From Callaeas wilsoni (Eukaryota > Chordata > Aves > Passeriformes > Callaeidae), in assembly GCA_013398955.1 (NCBI GenBank), contig VWPU01019139.1, positions 124,001-188,000 on the forward strand: DNA of 64,000 bases. Direction: 5' to 3'. The first letter of the stretch is position 1; each line of letters begins with the position of its first letter. Under the pieces are notes generated by a model that saw only the letters and a list, made by a program, of their open reading frames with translations, was not told the origin of the DNA and ran no database searches. The position numbers were made by a program, and so were the translations under genes. Positions 1-12,529 of the stretch are shown here, piece after piece.

Positions 1-879
1 TATTTGAGACACTTGTCACTTTATGAAATGTCTTCATTATTTTAAAGGGAGGGGTTTGAGAGAAACTGTTGTTATTTATAGATTTCTGTCTGCTATCAAA
101 GCACTGATCACTGTCATACCCCAGAGCCTCCAGTAAACTGCTGTTGATGGCCACTCTGGAGATGCAGCTGGACAAGGTGGGCCATCACCTGTGTCCCCCA
201 CCATGGGGCTGCAGCCTCCAGCAGGGTGGGTATGTATCACCCTTGGTTTGGAGCTGCTCACTGGGAGACAGTGACGCTGCCAGCAGTGCCTCCATAGGGG
301 CGAATTCTCCCAGACATCCGTGTCACAGAGGTGACGGTCACCTTTGGGACCGCTGCTGTGACATGGCCCAGGACACCCAAGCAGAGCCTGTGGTGGGCGC
401 AGTGCAGGTGCCGCAGCTGGGGGTGCTGCTCACTGGGTGGGTGACTGCTGGTCGTGCTGGTGGCACACCTGGTGCCCAGAGCTGAGTGCAGTCACCAGCA
501 GGATGCCAGGGCCACTATGGGTGTAACCTGGAGCTGAGCTGGAGCCAGGGGGGTGCGAGGTGCTGTGCATGGGCAATTGTTTTTCATTCACGGAGAATCA
601 ATCCTCCTCATGAAACAGCCTGTTAGTCACTCACAGCTCTCTGAAATCCTCTGCTGGGAGGGTGGCCCAGAGGGTCTTCACAGCTGCTGGGCCTCTTTGG
701 AGCAGGAGCCTTTGCCTGCATCTCACAACCACATCTCCCTGGGGAATCCATCTACCCATCTCAGCCCTATAAGAAGTGTTAACATACAGGGAGCAATAAA
801 CATCCACTGGCTATTATTTTCCATTTGCGTGGTCAGCTCAAACAGACAGCAGCTCATGGCAGGGTTTGATATGCTTATA

Positions 880-1060
880 TTGATTTTCTTTATAGATTAG
901 AGTGATTCAAGCAGTTATAAGGTTAATTTCAGATGATTAACTTCACCATATTGTAATATTTGATTTAGATTGGCTTTCAAACACTTTCCAGCTATTGATT
1001 TTCAATATTGCACTTCTAGCACTGCAGCCAAATGTCATTTAAATAAAAGGTTGACAGAGT
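880..1060. promoter_or_regulatory. Small AT-rich island
   Basis: Contains GGTTAATTTCAGATGATTAAC, ATTGATTTTCAATATTG and GTCATTTAAATAAAAGG. GGTTAAT...GATTAAC is a loose inverted pair. Regulatory role only inferred. Confidence 0.3.
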
Positions 1061-2289
1061 AGAAAATATCCACATCAGTCCTGAAAATTCTGCCACATCC
1101 AGCCTGGATCAGCCCTGGCGTTCCGGGAGGAGGAGCGTGGTACAGGGTAGCACACATGCCTCCAAACCAGGCTGTGGCCAAATTACTGCTGGGCTGACGC
1201 AGCCCCTGGGCGAGGGTGTGGCTCTGGCCCGGCAGGGTCTCACCAGCCATGGTCCCCCCGTTCATTGCTGTGGGGCCTGTCCAGCATGAGCCACTGCTGC
1301 CCAGTACAGTCACTGTGGTGGCCTCATCACACAGCTTGTGGAGACTGTGGTGTCACTGCTATTGGCAGGGTTGCTGCTGGTTTGTTTGTGACATTAAAAC
1401 TCCCTTACAAAAATCAACCATGAAATTGTTGGATATCAGGAGAAGTTTCACCTGCCAATTCTTCCTCATGGCTTCAGATAATCCCCCCATCCTGGGGAGG
1501 TGCAAGAGTTGTAAGATGAGTAACAGGTTTTATTTACATCAGCTGCAAGTAGATGGGGATTTGGAGACTGTAGGAAAATTACATGTATATGATTTCATAT
1601 GAAGCTTCCTCCTCAAATATACAGATGGGATGTGAAATCTTTCCTTTTCAAGGGATCCTCACTCCTCAGAATGTGCCAGCCCAAGGGAAGGTCAGTGCTT
1701 ATGGTTCTGATAAAGGTGCTGGAGATGTGGAACATGAGCAGGAAGAATTTGTGTCCAGCACCCCCTTTGGCAGAGCACATGCAGGGAGCTGTTTGTTCTT
1801 TTAATGGCTTGTGTCTCCTTCTCTCTCTCACACTTTTATTTTCAGGGGCTATTTTCTTCCTCTCATTTTGGTGATGTGCTGAATACAGATGAGACTTAGA
1901 ATACACAGAGCTATTAGACTGACACACACTCATTTTGTAGGTTTGGAAAAAAATAAACCCCTGTTCAGGTTAGCTTGGCACAGTTAGAAAATGATGTGAG
2001 CACCTGGCTGGCAACAGTCCCCTCACTGCCCAAAGCCTCAGGGCCACTCGTGAGTGCCTTGTGCATGGATGTGTCCAAGCAGGAGTCGGTGTCCCCACCA
2101 GCCTGGTGGGTGCTGGAGGCCAGGGCTGTGCCCTGTGGCTGTTCTCGCCCCTGCCCCCGGGAACCTTCTGGAACCTGCCTTGTCTGGAGGGCCTGAGTCC
2201 CACAATTTATGTTCAGGCCGTTGCTCTCTGTGCCTGCGCCTCCTGAGGTGAAGGGACATTGCTTCCCATAAATTTCAGGGGTTCTTTAC

Positions 2290-2440
2290 AGATTGTCTGG
2301 CTGGCCACAGTGGTTCAGACAGAGCTGATCAAATACTTATTTGTCAGATGAATTGTCTGATTAATTTTGTAATTTCAGGTGACTTATTTATAAGTCATCT
2401 GCAATAACTAATATTTATATTGCTTCCTGACCAGCCATGG
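2290..2440. promoter_or_regulatory. Small AT-rich island holding the inverted repeat
   Basis: Includes TTGTCTGATTAATTTTGTAA, the 26-bp inverted repeat and AATAACTAATATTTATATTG. It may be a short conserved element. Confidence 0.35.
2376..2401 (+). repeat. Near-perfect inverted repeat with E-box ends
   Basis: CAGGTGACTTAT and ATAAGTCATCTG are 12-base arms with one mismatch and a TT centre. The inner 8 bp of each arm pair perfectly. The outer ends are E-box hexamers (CAGGTG and CATCTG), and the inner arms include TGACTTA, an AP-1-like half. It lies in an AT-rich island (2300-2440). It could be a dimer-binding site or simply a chance palindrome. Confidence 0.7.
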
Positions 2441-5400
2441 TTTGCCCTTTCTGATGATAAATCCCCATACACCTGCAGCAGCTGATGCTGATGGTCTAAA
2501 CCTGGGAACAATAATCCAAGAGTGCTCGGTAATCCCCTCGCAGGCTGCAGAACATGTGTATTATCTTCAGCTCTTTCCCACAATTCTTCCACATACACTT
2601 TTTGACAAAAGGAGACTGTACAGACCCCACAAAGGTCAAAGCTATTAAAAATCTTTTCAGTGAGCAGTGCTGCATATCTCCAAACACTCACAGCTCTCCA
2701 GGGAAAGTCTGAACTTGCATTTTTCACCTCTAGCTCTTCTAGTCCTGTCCAGCACCCACAAAAGAAACCTGTGTGGAAAATCACCTCCTGAAGCCCCTGG
2801 GTTTGTCAAACCAGGCAGATGAAGGAGCTGTTGAACCCAGGGAGATAAACGCATCTGTTCAAGTAATTCATGTGACTGGAAAAATACAAGATGTGAGATG
2901 CAAGGCATTTTAAAATACAAAGGAACATTTGTTCAATAGTTTTTCAGGCATCTGTTGAATCTGTATTGCTTAAGAAAAACATGTGGCTTAAATAGACCTT
3001 GCAGTCTCTGCTCCAAGGCCACATGTCTTGGCAGGATTTTGTTGCTCACTATTTTTACCTGCTTTCACCTCATTGGGAGACGCCTCAGAAGCTCCCTCTA
3101 GGAACTTCTGGATTTGAGTGATGCAAATAGTTGTGTCATCTGTGTTCGAGGCTGAGTTGTCTGCCTGCCATCCCACTTGTATGTTAAATGAAAGCAGTTC
3201 CTATATAGTCCAGGATAGCTCCCTGCTAATCACCTTTGTCCTGCAGACATCCATGATTTAAATCTGCTCCCTGTCCCTGCTCCTCGGCCCCAGCTGGGAG
3301 AGTCTGTAGGTTCTGCACAACTTGCTGTGTATGGCCGATGATGTCACCCTTACGCCGGCAAGGTTTCTGAGAGATGATGTGAAGATGACATTGCCTGCAG
3401 CCTCTCAGTCTGCACCAATTAAACAGAGAAATTAAAAAATGTCTGAGTCAATTAAAAAGAGAAATTAAACAATGTGATAAACAGGAGACAATGGAGAAGA
3501 AGCTGGCACATCTGAGGAAGGACACCCAGCACAGCAGGCACATGTACTGCAGCCTGTGTCAGTGCGGCGGTGCCTTCCCCGGGTCTCTGCAACACCTCAC
3601 TGGGGCGTGGGACCTGCCTCATAGAGGGCTGGCACCTGACACTGCTCAGAGCCCACTTCCTAGGGGATATCTCCTCCTTGGCCTGGCCTCTCCTCCTGGT
3701 ACCTTCTCTCCTATGCCAGCAGCAGAGTCCAACAAATCCCTTTCCTCTGGGCACTTGGGCAGATGTTTTCTAGCCTCAGGGACTGTGTGCTTGATGAGGA
3801 GTGTGGGGACTTTGAAGGACTCAGAGCCGGCTCTGGAAGGGCAGCATCCCTCGAACTCAGCCTAGTGCATCATCTCAGCCTGGAGCTCAGAGATGAGGCA
3901 GACCAGCCCTGTAGTCAGAGCTGCTCTCTGCAGTCACAAACACAGCATTCAGCTTAACATGTGCCAGGAATGAATTCTTAATTGCTTCAGGGAGCTCGTA
4001 TGTTTGGGTGAGCTAGAGTGTTGGTCGCTGAAAGATAACAATCTGCAGGATTCCTCACTGCTGCCCTCAGTGTGCTGGCAGAGGGGAGAGGCTGTCTACA
4101 TGCAGGACAAGTCCCTCTTGGAGGCTAGGAAAGTGCAGGTGGAATGTGTTTTCCCAATAACTTTACAGAAAATCATAAATCAACACCATAACTACAGCCA
4201 CGCTTGGCTCAGTCAGTGTGGAGCAGCTCGCAGAGGTGGCAGGAGAGAATGGTGCTCTGGGTCAGCCCTTGACACCTTGGGAAATGTCACTGGCACACTG
4301 AGACCTTGGGCATTGTCACCAGAGTCACTTCCGCATCTGCCTGCATGGCTCAGCCTCACAGCGCTGCGGGTCCCAGTGGGCAGGTGATGGGTCTCAGGCA
4401 ACCACCCCCTAGGGTCTTCAGCAGAGGATGTGCCAACAGCTGGGCTCCTGTTCCTGGCTCTCCTGGGGCTCCTGGACCTGCTGGAAGGGCCTTTGGGTCT
4501 CAGAGCCACACAGTCAGTGGGACTCCCCAACTCACTGCAGCACAGCCCAAGGTGTGGATGGTGTAGAGCGTAACAGGCACAGAGCGATATCCTATACCCT
4601 TGGAGAGGATAAGTCAATGGACAGTCCATCATAGCCCCTCTCTTCCCAGGCTGGAAGCAATCCAGCTTTCATGGGGTTTTTTCTACAGTCAGTTGAGTGA
4701 CTTTTCTTTTCTGGAGCTGTTAAGCAGCTAAGCCAGACTCTGTCTTTGCTGTATCTAATTGGCACTTTCAGCTGTAAGTAAGGTGATCTACAAATCATTT
4801 TGATCTCTGTTCAGTTCTTTGATCTTACTGTTGTTCTCAGGTGCATATAGTGACAGCACAATTAATTAATTGCAGGCTGATAATTGTGCAGCTGCAGCAT
4901 GCTCTAGTTCATGCTTAGAGTTTTACTAGTTGAGTTGCCAGGGTTTGTCATCAATTCTGGCAAACAAGAGTGATCTGAAATAGCATTTGTTGACCTTTTC
5001 AACGTAAGTCCACAGGCAGAGTGCACATGCTGGGGAGGAGCCTCAGCCTCCTACATGGGAGGCACTTAGCACCCAGAGCTGACAGGCATGAGGTGGCCAG
5101 CTGCAGATTGGCAGCTCCTCAGGCTGTTGGATTATTTATTGGTGAGTGCTCTGTGATGCTCACTACATCCAGCCTGCAGAGAGAGGAGAGAGCTGGATGG
5201 CACTTTGGGGAATAATCCAGAGACCTTTGCTGGTATTAACTCTTCTGTATGCTTCAGTCTGAAAGGGAATTAATTAAACCTTGTGCTGCAGGGTTTTGAT
5301 CCATCCCTGCTGCAGGATGACTCCCAGCAACAGAGCAGGATGTTCTGTACTGGATGCTCTGCTCTGCTCTGAAATGTCTGGCAGGAAAGTAAAGCAGATG

Positions 5401-5799
5401 CATCAAATGAAATGTGATTTGTTTGTGCCAGTCACTTGGCTTATGTTTTTCCACACCAAGGAGGTGACATCACTATCCTAATTCAGTGCCACGGGGCTGG
5501 TGACCTGGCACTATGGGCAGGGATCAATGCAGTACCTGTGGGTGAGGTGGGTCGCCTTGCAGGAAAAGGCAGGAGAAGCCATTTGCTAATGCTGGTGACT
5601 GAAGGATACAGTCCTTCCCCTGTGAGGAGAAGCCCCAGTCCTCTGGGCTGGGCACACATATTTTGGAGCCAGCTTTGCTGCCGTGCGTGCTCTGGCAGGG
5701 CTCGTTCAGCTTTTACAGGCTTGTGCTCCACAAGGCTGTCAAACCTCTGCCAGAAGAGCCAGTGGACAAAAGAGCCTCGTCTGTGTATTCTGCTCCCTT

Positions 5800-6300
5800 A
5801 AAACAAGGCAAATATTTCCGTATCTGTTGAAGAATATTTGCATTTTTATGGATAAATTCAAGAAAAAAGGCACCACACACTCCCAATTTGCATCCCTTAT
5901 TTCCATAGAAACTACAGGAGCCTTGATTGCTTTCATGTGCTTTTGATGAAAATTGAGTGGGGTATCTTTATCCTGCCATAAGGTGGGAAGAAAAATTGGC
6001 ATTCAAAATATTATCTAATGGTTCAAAGGATACTTTTGCAAAACAACTTTCTGTGATTTATTAAATAACTTGGTGTTTTTCAAATAATTGGAAAAAAACT
6101 TTCTAGAAAACTTGTTGCAAGCGTTCACTAAACTGCTGCAGATTGACATCTGCGGTGTGGCATGAGGGCTGTGTACCGGGATGCGGCTGTGGCTGGTTAA
6201 ATCGAGGGCGTTCAGCTCCTAATCAAAGTTCAGACCCTAGCAGGGAGCAATAAAGAATTTGGATATTGTAATTCATGCAAGCCTTTTTAAACTCTAGGGG
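5800..6300. promoter_or_regulatory. AT-rich island
   Basis: Contains an octamer-like ATTTGCAT near 5836, CAAATAATTGG, GATTTATTAAATAAC, CCTAATCAAAG and GTAATTCATGC. It is interrupted by a more GC-rich patch near 6150-6220. Confidence 0.3.
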
Positions 6301-6354
6301 GGTGAAAATGTTGGTCAACAGCATGCCAGCAGGAGAGATTGGGGATCAGGACCA

Positions 6355-6560
6355 GCCCCGGCGTGCGCTCCTGGCCCAGCTCTCTGTGGGCAGGATGCAG
6401 CCCACTCTGCCTGGGACCAAGGGCTGGCAGGAGCAGGGGGCTCAGGGCGGTGGCCGCGTCCTGCCAGGGAGCCCCTGAGCGCGCTTCGCTGCCCGCGGTG
6501 CCCATCGCGCTCAGGGCAGCGGCTGCTCCTGGAGCAGCGGCGGGTGCTGTGCCTGCACTG
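6355..6560. promoter_or_regulatory. Short CpG-rich patch
   Basis: CpG clusters (GAGCGCGCTTCGC, CCGCGGTGCC and CATCGCGCTC) fall within about 200 bp, just left of the candidate conserved element at 6650. No gene recognised. Confidence 0.35.
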
Positions 6561-6639
6561 CTCAGCCTGACACGAGGCCATTTATATTTGATGGTGTTTG
6601 CATGAATTATGCACATAGCCACTAAGAGAAATTTAATGA

Positions 6640-7075
6640 TGGGTTTCGTCTTCTTTTTTTATAGATTTCAGCCTTTGAATTAAGCACCAGTTCACTCTCA
6701 GCGCTACAGACGATAAAAGGGAATATTCCAGTCCCCGTGTCCATCACAGCTGCTCTGCCAAGCAGAGTTAACAAGTAAACAGTAATCGCCCGCAATTATT
6801 GCCCATTACGTGCTCTCTTCACCTGAGATCACACAACAAAGCCCGAATGTGCCGTCGCAGGAGGAGTCGGGTGGCGAGGAGCTGTCAGGATGAAATAACA
6901 GCAGAGACCTATCAAACGCTGGCTCCGTGAAAGACCTAAATCCTCTCTCGATGGCCCCTCCGTGCAGCGAAGAAGAGCTATTGCTGTGTAATTATAAATT
7001 GTCTGTAGGGCTTATCTCAGGTTCAGGGTTGACATTACAATAATAGGGTGGGCGAGCTTTATTTAAGGGATAATG
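6640..7075. promoter_or_regulatory. Candidate conserved non-coding element
   Basis: AT-rich and non-repetitive, unlike the GC-rich flanks. It contains a forkhead-like GTAAACA (6775-6781), paired ATTATTG/CCATTACG cores near 6795-6810, and GTAATTATAA near 6989. It also has several CpGs preserved in non-island sequence. No open frame of note. It resembles developmental enhancers; alignment would decide. Confidence 0.45.
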
Positions 7076-7792
7076 TGTGGTGTACACACGGCAGTAAAGG
7101 AGTGTGGTCTGTGATTAACACCGGCACGGAGCCTGTGTGGTCCCTGCTGCGTGGTCAGAGGAAAAGGAGCTTGTGCAGCCATGGGCTCTGCTGGGAGGGC
7201 AGGGGACTCGCACGCCGGCGAGCAGGGCCCCATCAGGAAAGGCGAGAGGAAGGACTCCTGTCGCCCAGCTCTGGATGTACCAGAGCCACGTCTCCAGGAG
7301 TATTCTGCCCGGACACTTTAGCAGCAGCAGAGAGGGAAGGGCAGGTTTTTGGTGTTTTACAGACCTACTTGAGATGCTTACTTCAGGGCTGAATTGAATT
7401 ATTCTCAGAATTGCCTTTTCTTTCCTTTTGCTATAAAAAAAAGCAGAAGGTGATGAGCTCAGGTGTGGACCTGTAAGTCAGGAGGGATGAGTCCTGTTGG
7501 AAATACCTCATTCATTTTGCCCAATATTTTCCTGGTGTGCTTCTCTGGTTCTACTCCATTTTAAGGATGAATTTTCTAAGGATGGCTCTCCTACAGTGTT
7601 TCCACGCAAGCAGATGTTAGAAAGGGAAGATGTAGAGAGCAAGCCTTGCACATGTATGTTCAAGGTAATGTTTTGTTTTCTGGAGCCAGGTTTGCCCTGA
7701 AGACAGGTGGTCCTGAGCAGCAATTGCCCCCTGCCAGCCTTGCCTGGGTGCTGTCTCTCTGCTCCCTCCTGCAGTGAAGGGGCAGCAGTGGT

Positions 7793-7876
7793 GGGGATAG
7801 AGGGGTTGCTGAGACCCCGGCCAGATGTGGAGGGGATAGAGGGGTTGCTGAGACCCCGGCCAGATGTGGGGGGGAT
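7793..7876 (+). repeat. 39-bp tandem duplication
   Basis: Two head-to-tail 39-bp units start at 7793 and 7832. Each begins GGGGATAGAGGGG and ends CCAGATGTGG plus one base, and only that last base differs (A or G). A partial third unit (GGGGAT) follows at 7871-7876. Near-identity implies a recent duplication. The period is a multiple of three, so it adds repeats to chance open frames on both strands, but no gene is supported. Confidence 0.95.
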
Positions 7877-9236
7877 CCGTGCAGCAGCTCAGCTGCTCGT
7901 GAATGCAATGGCAGCACGGTGGGGCAGCCTGGCTGCAGCCCTGTGTGCAGAGCAACCCCCAAGAGCGGGTTGGCTTTGGAGTCAGTACCTGAATCTGGCT
8001 TTTCTTATTGGGGTACAAATAAAGAAAAAAACCCATGTGGCTCCACAGTCCCTCTTACATTCAAATGTGCCTAAAGTCTCCGTGGGAGCTGAGCACCCGA
8101 GGCAGCCCTGATTGTTGTTAAAGCTGACCATGCTGGGAAGGCAGCTTGTTCCTGGGGCTGGTTTGGGCAGCAGCCCCGTCAATGCCCTTGTGAACTGTTG
8201 GGCTGCAGTAAATCACAGAGTTCCATTGCTATTTATAGAGGAAAGGCAGCGTCTCTGCTCTCCTTGGCCCTGAGGGTGCAGGCAGGTACCGCAGGGCGAC
8301 ATTCCTGAGGAGGGGGGAGCCTGGGAACTGCCCCAGAAGCTGGGCCAGTGTACGAAGGCACTTTGCCCATTTCTGCAAGCTCTGACCCCATCTCAGTCGG
8401 TGAGATTGGTGGAGCTGGTGCCACTCGGGGGAGTTAGTAGTGGTATTAACTGGAGGAAATACTATATAGTAAGTATTAGCCTTGTATTATGTAGAATTTT
8501 AACGCGCTTCATTAATTTACAATTCCACTTTTTATTAAATTAATTTGAATTTTAATGAAAAAAAATAAGTGGAGCCAGCTCTCTTCTTGAAGTGGCGATA
8601 ACATACCACCTGTACGTGAGTGAGTGTGCCCGAGTGAGCTGCGTTGGCTTTGCGTTCGCAAGCTCCCAGCCCTGTCAGGGACTGTCCCCTGGCAATGTCC
8701 CTTCCCTTCCCTGTGTCCTTGAGCAGCCTGCAGGCTCAGGCTGGCTCCGTGTGTGGGTGCTGCAACTCAGGCTGGGGCTTCCACTAAGCGTGGGGGAAAA
8801 GGCTCCAGGAAAGGCAGGAGCAGGATGGAGTGATCCCACCTCGCAACAGGACATGCCTCTGGCTGCGGCCAACGTGCCACCGGTGACCCTTCTTGACGGG
8901 GCCATCGTGTGTCCCTGCCAGGCTCTTTCTTCCCCAGGAAACAGGGGCTGTGGCAGCAAAATGCACTGGCACAGAAGAGCGCCAGCACCCTCCCCTCTCC
9001 ACATGCAGGGCAAATGGGAGAGTTCAGCTAAAGGTTAAAAAAAGTAAAAACTCCTATTGCTGGGCACCCTTTGGGATGTGCAGCTTGCGTTCCCTGCCGA
9101 CGCCAATGGCCCTGACAGATGCCCGCGATGCCCAACGTCTGTTCCGGATCCGTGAGTGCTGCTCTTCAGGGAGACCAACCTCGTGGCCCTCCTTTGGCCG
9201 GCAGGTGTCAGTTCTGGAGTGAAGCAAGGCACACTT

Positions 9237-9270
9237 GTACTTGTGTACAGTACTGTACTTGTGTACAGTA
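9237..9270 (+). repeat. 18-bp direct duplication with palindromic GTAC
   Basis: GTACTTGTGTACAGTA occurs twice at an 18-bp period (9237 and 9255). Each unit contains GTAC twice, so the block is also partly self-complementary. It is a small local duplication next to the G/T-rich tract. Confidence 0.9.
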
Positions 9271-9346
9271 AATAGCAGAGATCATTCTGAGATCCCGTGT
9301 CAAGCAGCTGTATTTAAAGTGGGGCAAAGGTGGTATGTTTCTCTGC

Positions 9347-9545
9347 AAGTTTGTTTTGTTGGGGTTTTGGGGGGTTTGTTTGTTTGTTTGGGTTTTTGTT
9401 GTTATTTGGTTCATTGGGGATTTTTTTGTAGTTTGGGATCTTTCTGTTACTCTTCTTTGTTTAGAAGTTTCTTATGTTTTGGGGGGTTTTATATTTTCTG
9501 GGGGTTGTTTGTTTGTTTCAGGTTTTTTTGGAGAGGATTTCAGGT
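9347..9545 (+). repeat. G/T-rich low-complexity tract
   Basis: About 200 bp composed almost only of T and G on the plus strand. It includes G runs of 4-6, a (TTTG)4 array near 9375-9390 and several T runs. The open frames across it encode only Phe/Gly/Leu/Cys/Val-rich low-complexity peptide. It is bounded on the left by the 18-bp duplication and is best read as a decayed simple repeat. Confidence 0.85.
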
Positions 9546-9697
9546 GTGGTTACAGCTAGGCAAAGTAAAAAGAAAAAATTTAAAATCCGCTAGCCTCTTT
9601 GCCCTCTGGCTCTGGGATCAATAGGTAACATCTCTGGTGCCTCCACAGCTTCCTAAACTCTTTACTGGGAAACAAGTATTTCCCTTCAGGGTTTCAT

Positions 9698-9795
9698 AAT
9701 AATATTATTTAATAATTGTTGTTAAAATACTATTTACTATTAGTAGTAGTATTAGTAGTAGTAGTACTGTTGTTATTATTCATAATATTATCATT
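9698..9795 (+). repeat. TAG/TAA/TTG trinucleotide-rich tract
   Basis: Interrupted TAG triplets at about 9741-9766 are flanked by TTG/TTA and ATAATATTA stretches. It is an imperfect trinucleotide microsatellite in an AT-rich setting. Confidence 0.85.
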
Positions 9796-10134
9796 TCAAT
9801 TGACTGCAAATGAGATTCTCTCCACCAAACTGTTTTTACTTCCAACCTCTCTTATCATCAGCTCTACTGTTGACTTTGTGTCAGTAACCCCACACAGTCC
9901 TTTGGCTTTTGAGACACATTAATTTAATAAGTCTTTTAATTTTTTTTTTTCCCCAATAGCATCACATGTCTGCTAAGGGCCCTTTGGCTGTGTTTCCTCC
10001 CAGCTTAGTGTCACAGTGCTGCCGGCAGCTGTGAACCTCCCGAGTGGATCTCCTGGCCTGTGCAGCCAGAGATGTTGGGAGTTTCTGGGCTCCAGGAGCA
10101 CAGCCCTGTAGTTCCTTGCTCCTTAGAAGAGGAG

Positions 10135-10620
10135 CACCAAAGCATTGTGTGCATGTAGGCTTTTCTTAGAAAAGAAAATTAAGCAGTAAACATCCACAGA
10201 AATGAGACATTTAAACATTCCAAGTAATTGATACCAGGAAAAAATATGATAGGATGAAATCTATTCCTGCAATAAACTGTCCATTAGTTGGGCCATCAGC
10301 ATAACCCTAATCTAAAGTTATGAGGATCCATTACAGATATAATCAAATACAATTTTCTGTATTCCATGAATCAAAAGCATCATATGTATTAAGAGCCTAG
10401 TTTGTCTTTTTGTTCCTGCCTTCTCCTAGAACAGTGTATATCTGATTTCTTGTGTTATATTGCTCTGATGTCTGCTAAGGGCACCATGCCCTAGAAATTC
10501 ACATTAAATAACTGAGAGCGAGTACTAGAAATGAAAAAAGTGAAATACTATCTAGACAGCTGGAAGTAAAAATATTAAAAGTGTTGCACTTACAGAAGGA
10601 AAAAAAGCCTATTTTTATGA
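10135..10620. promoter_or_regulatory. Candidate conserved non-coding element
   Basis: About 480 bp of AT-rich, non-repetitive DNA with AAAATTAAGCAGTAAAC, AAGTAATTGATACC, CCATTAGTTGGG and CCATTACAGATATAATC. No open frame of note. Confidence 0.4.
10161..10175 (+). repeat. Short palindrome CTTTTCT-T-AGAAAAG
   Basis: Seven-base perfect arms around a single T at the left edge of an AT-rich island. This is likely chance in A/T-rich DNA. Confidence 0.5.
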
Positions 10621-12529
10621 CTTGAATAGACAGCCTGGTATAAAGAGAAATTTCTCACCCAAGACCAGACATGCAGCTGGGTTGCAGCAGGCAGCCTCGG
10701 AGGCTGGAATCGCAGCGTGCTGGGCGCTGTGCAGACACCGGCTCCAGAGAGCGCCAGGCTGTGGCTACAGGTGCCAGGTGTGTGAGGGTACTGGCGTTCC
10801 CACACTTGCTGGGGGGAGGGTCGCTTCAGCCCAGGACATGTCTTGGCTTTGTAAGCACATTTGCATCAGGCTTTCAAAGGAGACCCTGCAGACGTGAGCT
10901 TGTGGCCAGATATATCTGCAGCTGTGAACTCTCCCACTATGAGGGCTGTTCCTTTCATGCTCAGTGGTCTGACTTCCAGCCTGTCCTTCTTTCCCTTTGT
11001 TTTGTTCATTTCTCCATTTCTCATCATTGACCAGCATATCCCTCTCCAACAGCCCCTACCCAGGTCCCTGCCTGCCTGACCTTGCTCTGCTCAGCTGGGG
11101 CTGTGTGAGCAGGTCTGCTCCTGTCCAGCTCATGGACATACCCTATGTCTGACAGATGTCTCTGACAACCAGTGGCTGGGAGACGCTTCATCAGGAGAAC
11201 CTGAGGGGAGCTGTCATGGTTTGTAAGGGTTGATGCTTCCTGCCAAGAGCTCCCCCCATCTCTGAGCACAGTTTTCCAAAAAGGTGTGTGTGACCTGCAC
11301 AGGGCCTCTAATGTGCTGGCAGGAGCCTGGAGCCATCTCCTGTCCTTGCCACCTCATCAATTCTCCAACTGTTCTCTAGTCCCATCTGAAAAAAAATGAA
11401 CCTCTTCTGTCTCCACAGACCAGCCCCCCGGTTTATCTGTGTTCTTTTCCATAGGTGTCTGTCCATAAAAAGGGATGCTTTAATTTATTCATGACACACG
11501 GCTTTCTTGTTTCTTTCTCCAGTATTACATACATACCTCCATGGCTGACCTGCACTGTTTGGCTTTGCAACTTTCTGCTGGGAAGACCCTCTCCAGAAGA
11601 GCACTTGGACACTGTGGCCCTGCTGGTGCTCTGGATCTGCCATGTACCTTGGCTCCATCGGCCGGACAGGCTCCGGGGATACTGGTTGGGGTCTCTTGGG
11701 TCTTGCCCTCTGTAATGTTTCACCTTGTGCCGTGGGTGGCTGTGAACTTCCAAGGGTGAGTGTCCCTGCACAGGCTTGCCCTGCTCAGGGAGCCTGTCTG
11801 AGGCTGGGGAGAGGGTTTGCTGAGTGAAGCTGAAGCAGCAGTGGGTCTTTTGTGCCTGAACGGGGGCCAGCTGTCAGGACATGTTGCAGGCTCGCTCCTA
11901 AATTCTAGTGTGAGGAGCAAAAGATTGTAAAAGGATAATATTCTGTCAGTAATTTGGACAAAATTAGTGCCAGTGTAATCATTCTAAGTTAATCAGTGGA
12001 TGTGAGATGAGAGTCCTGCCACAGGGCCTAGGAAGTGTGAGCGGTCCAAGTGGGAGAGGGGTAGCAGCTGGGTGCGATGCTGCCACAGCCAAGATGAGAG
12101 AAGGCGTGAAACCTGATGTTGGATTTCCTTGCTAAGAGCTGGGGATCAGCCAGCTAACGAGGCAGTGAGTTCTGAGAGCAGAGGAAGAACTTGGGACATG
12201 GTTAGTGCTCATTATCAGCCAGAGACGTGAGAGCTCTCAGCACCCTGGTGCTTTGGGCTGGCCAAGCCTCTGACTGTCCCTGGGAGGAGGGCTGGTACAC
12301 TGCTCCCGGTGGCACAGCTCCCAGCAGCTGCCGACCGCTGCTCAGCCAGAGCAGCCGCTCTTGAAGCCGCGAATGCTAAAGGTTTGAGAAATTAATTTTG
12401 CCTGTCAGAGATTCAAATGTATGCGTGTGAACTGTGGTTCAGCAAGGTATGAATCCACCTGGCTGGGCTCCAGCTCCGGGAGCGCCGCTCACCGCAGGGG
12501 AGGGGAGGCCAGTGAGTACCTGCCGGTGT

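Larger units (their letters stand above)
1..6300. other. Distal 3' flank of HS3ST4, no gene seen
   Basis: Apart from the AT-rich islands at 880, 2290 and 5800 and the inverted repeat, this is GC-moderate spacer with only short chance open frames (up to about 140 codons). None shows a recognisable domain or plausible exon boundaries. Confidence 0.6.
7076..10134. other. Spacer with simple repeats, no gene seen
   Basis: Holds the 39-bp duplication, the 18-bp duplication, the G/T tract and the trinucleotide tract. There is an AT-rich patch at 8440-8590 with no distinctive motif beyond ATTAAATTAATTTGAATTTT. Open frames are chance. Confidence 0.6.

Noticed and set aside
9235..9624. Hydrophobic Phe/Gly/Leu/Cys-rich frames resembling a membrane protein
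   Set aside because: They are translations of the G/T-rich low-complexity tract.
11210..11280. TGTCATGGTTTGT, resembling the start of some avian LTR elements
   Set aside because: Only a dozen bases resemble an LTR start. No matching second LTR, primer-binding site or internal sequence was seen nearby.
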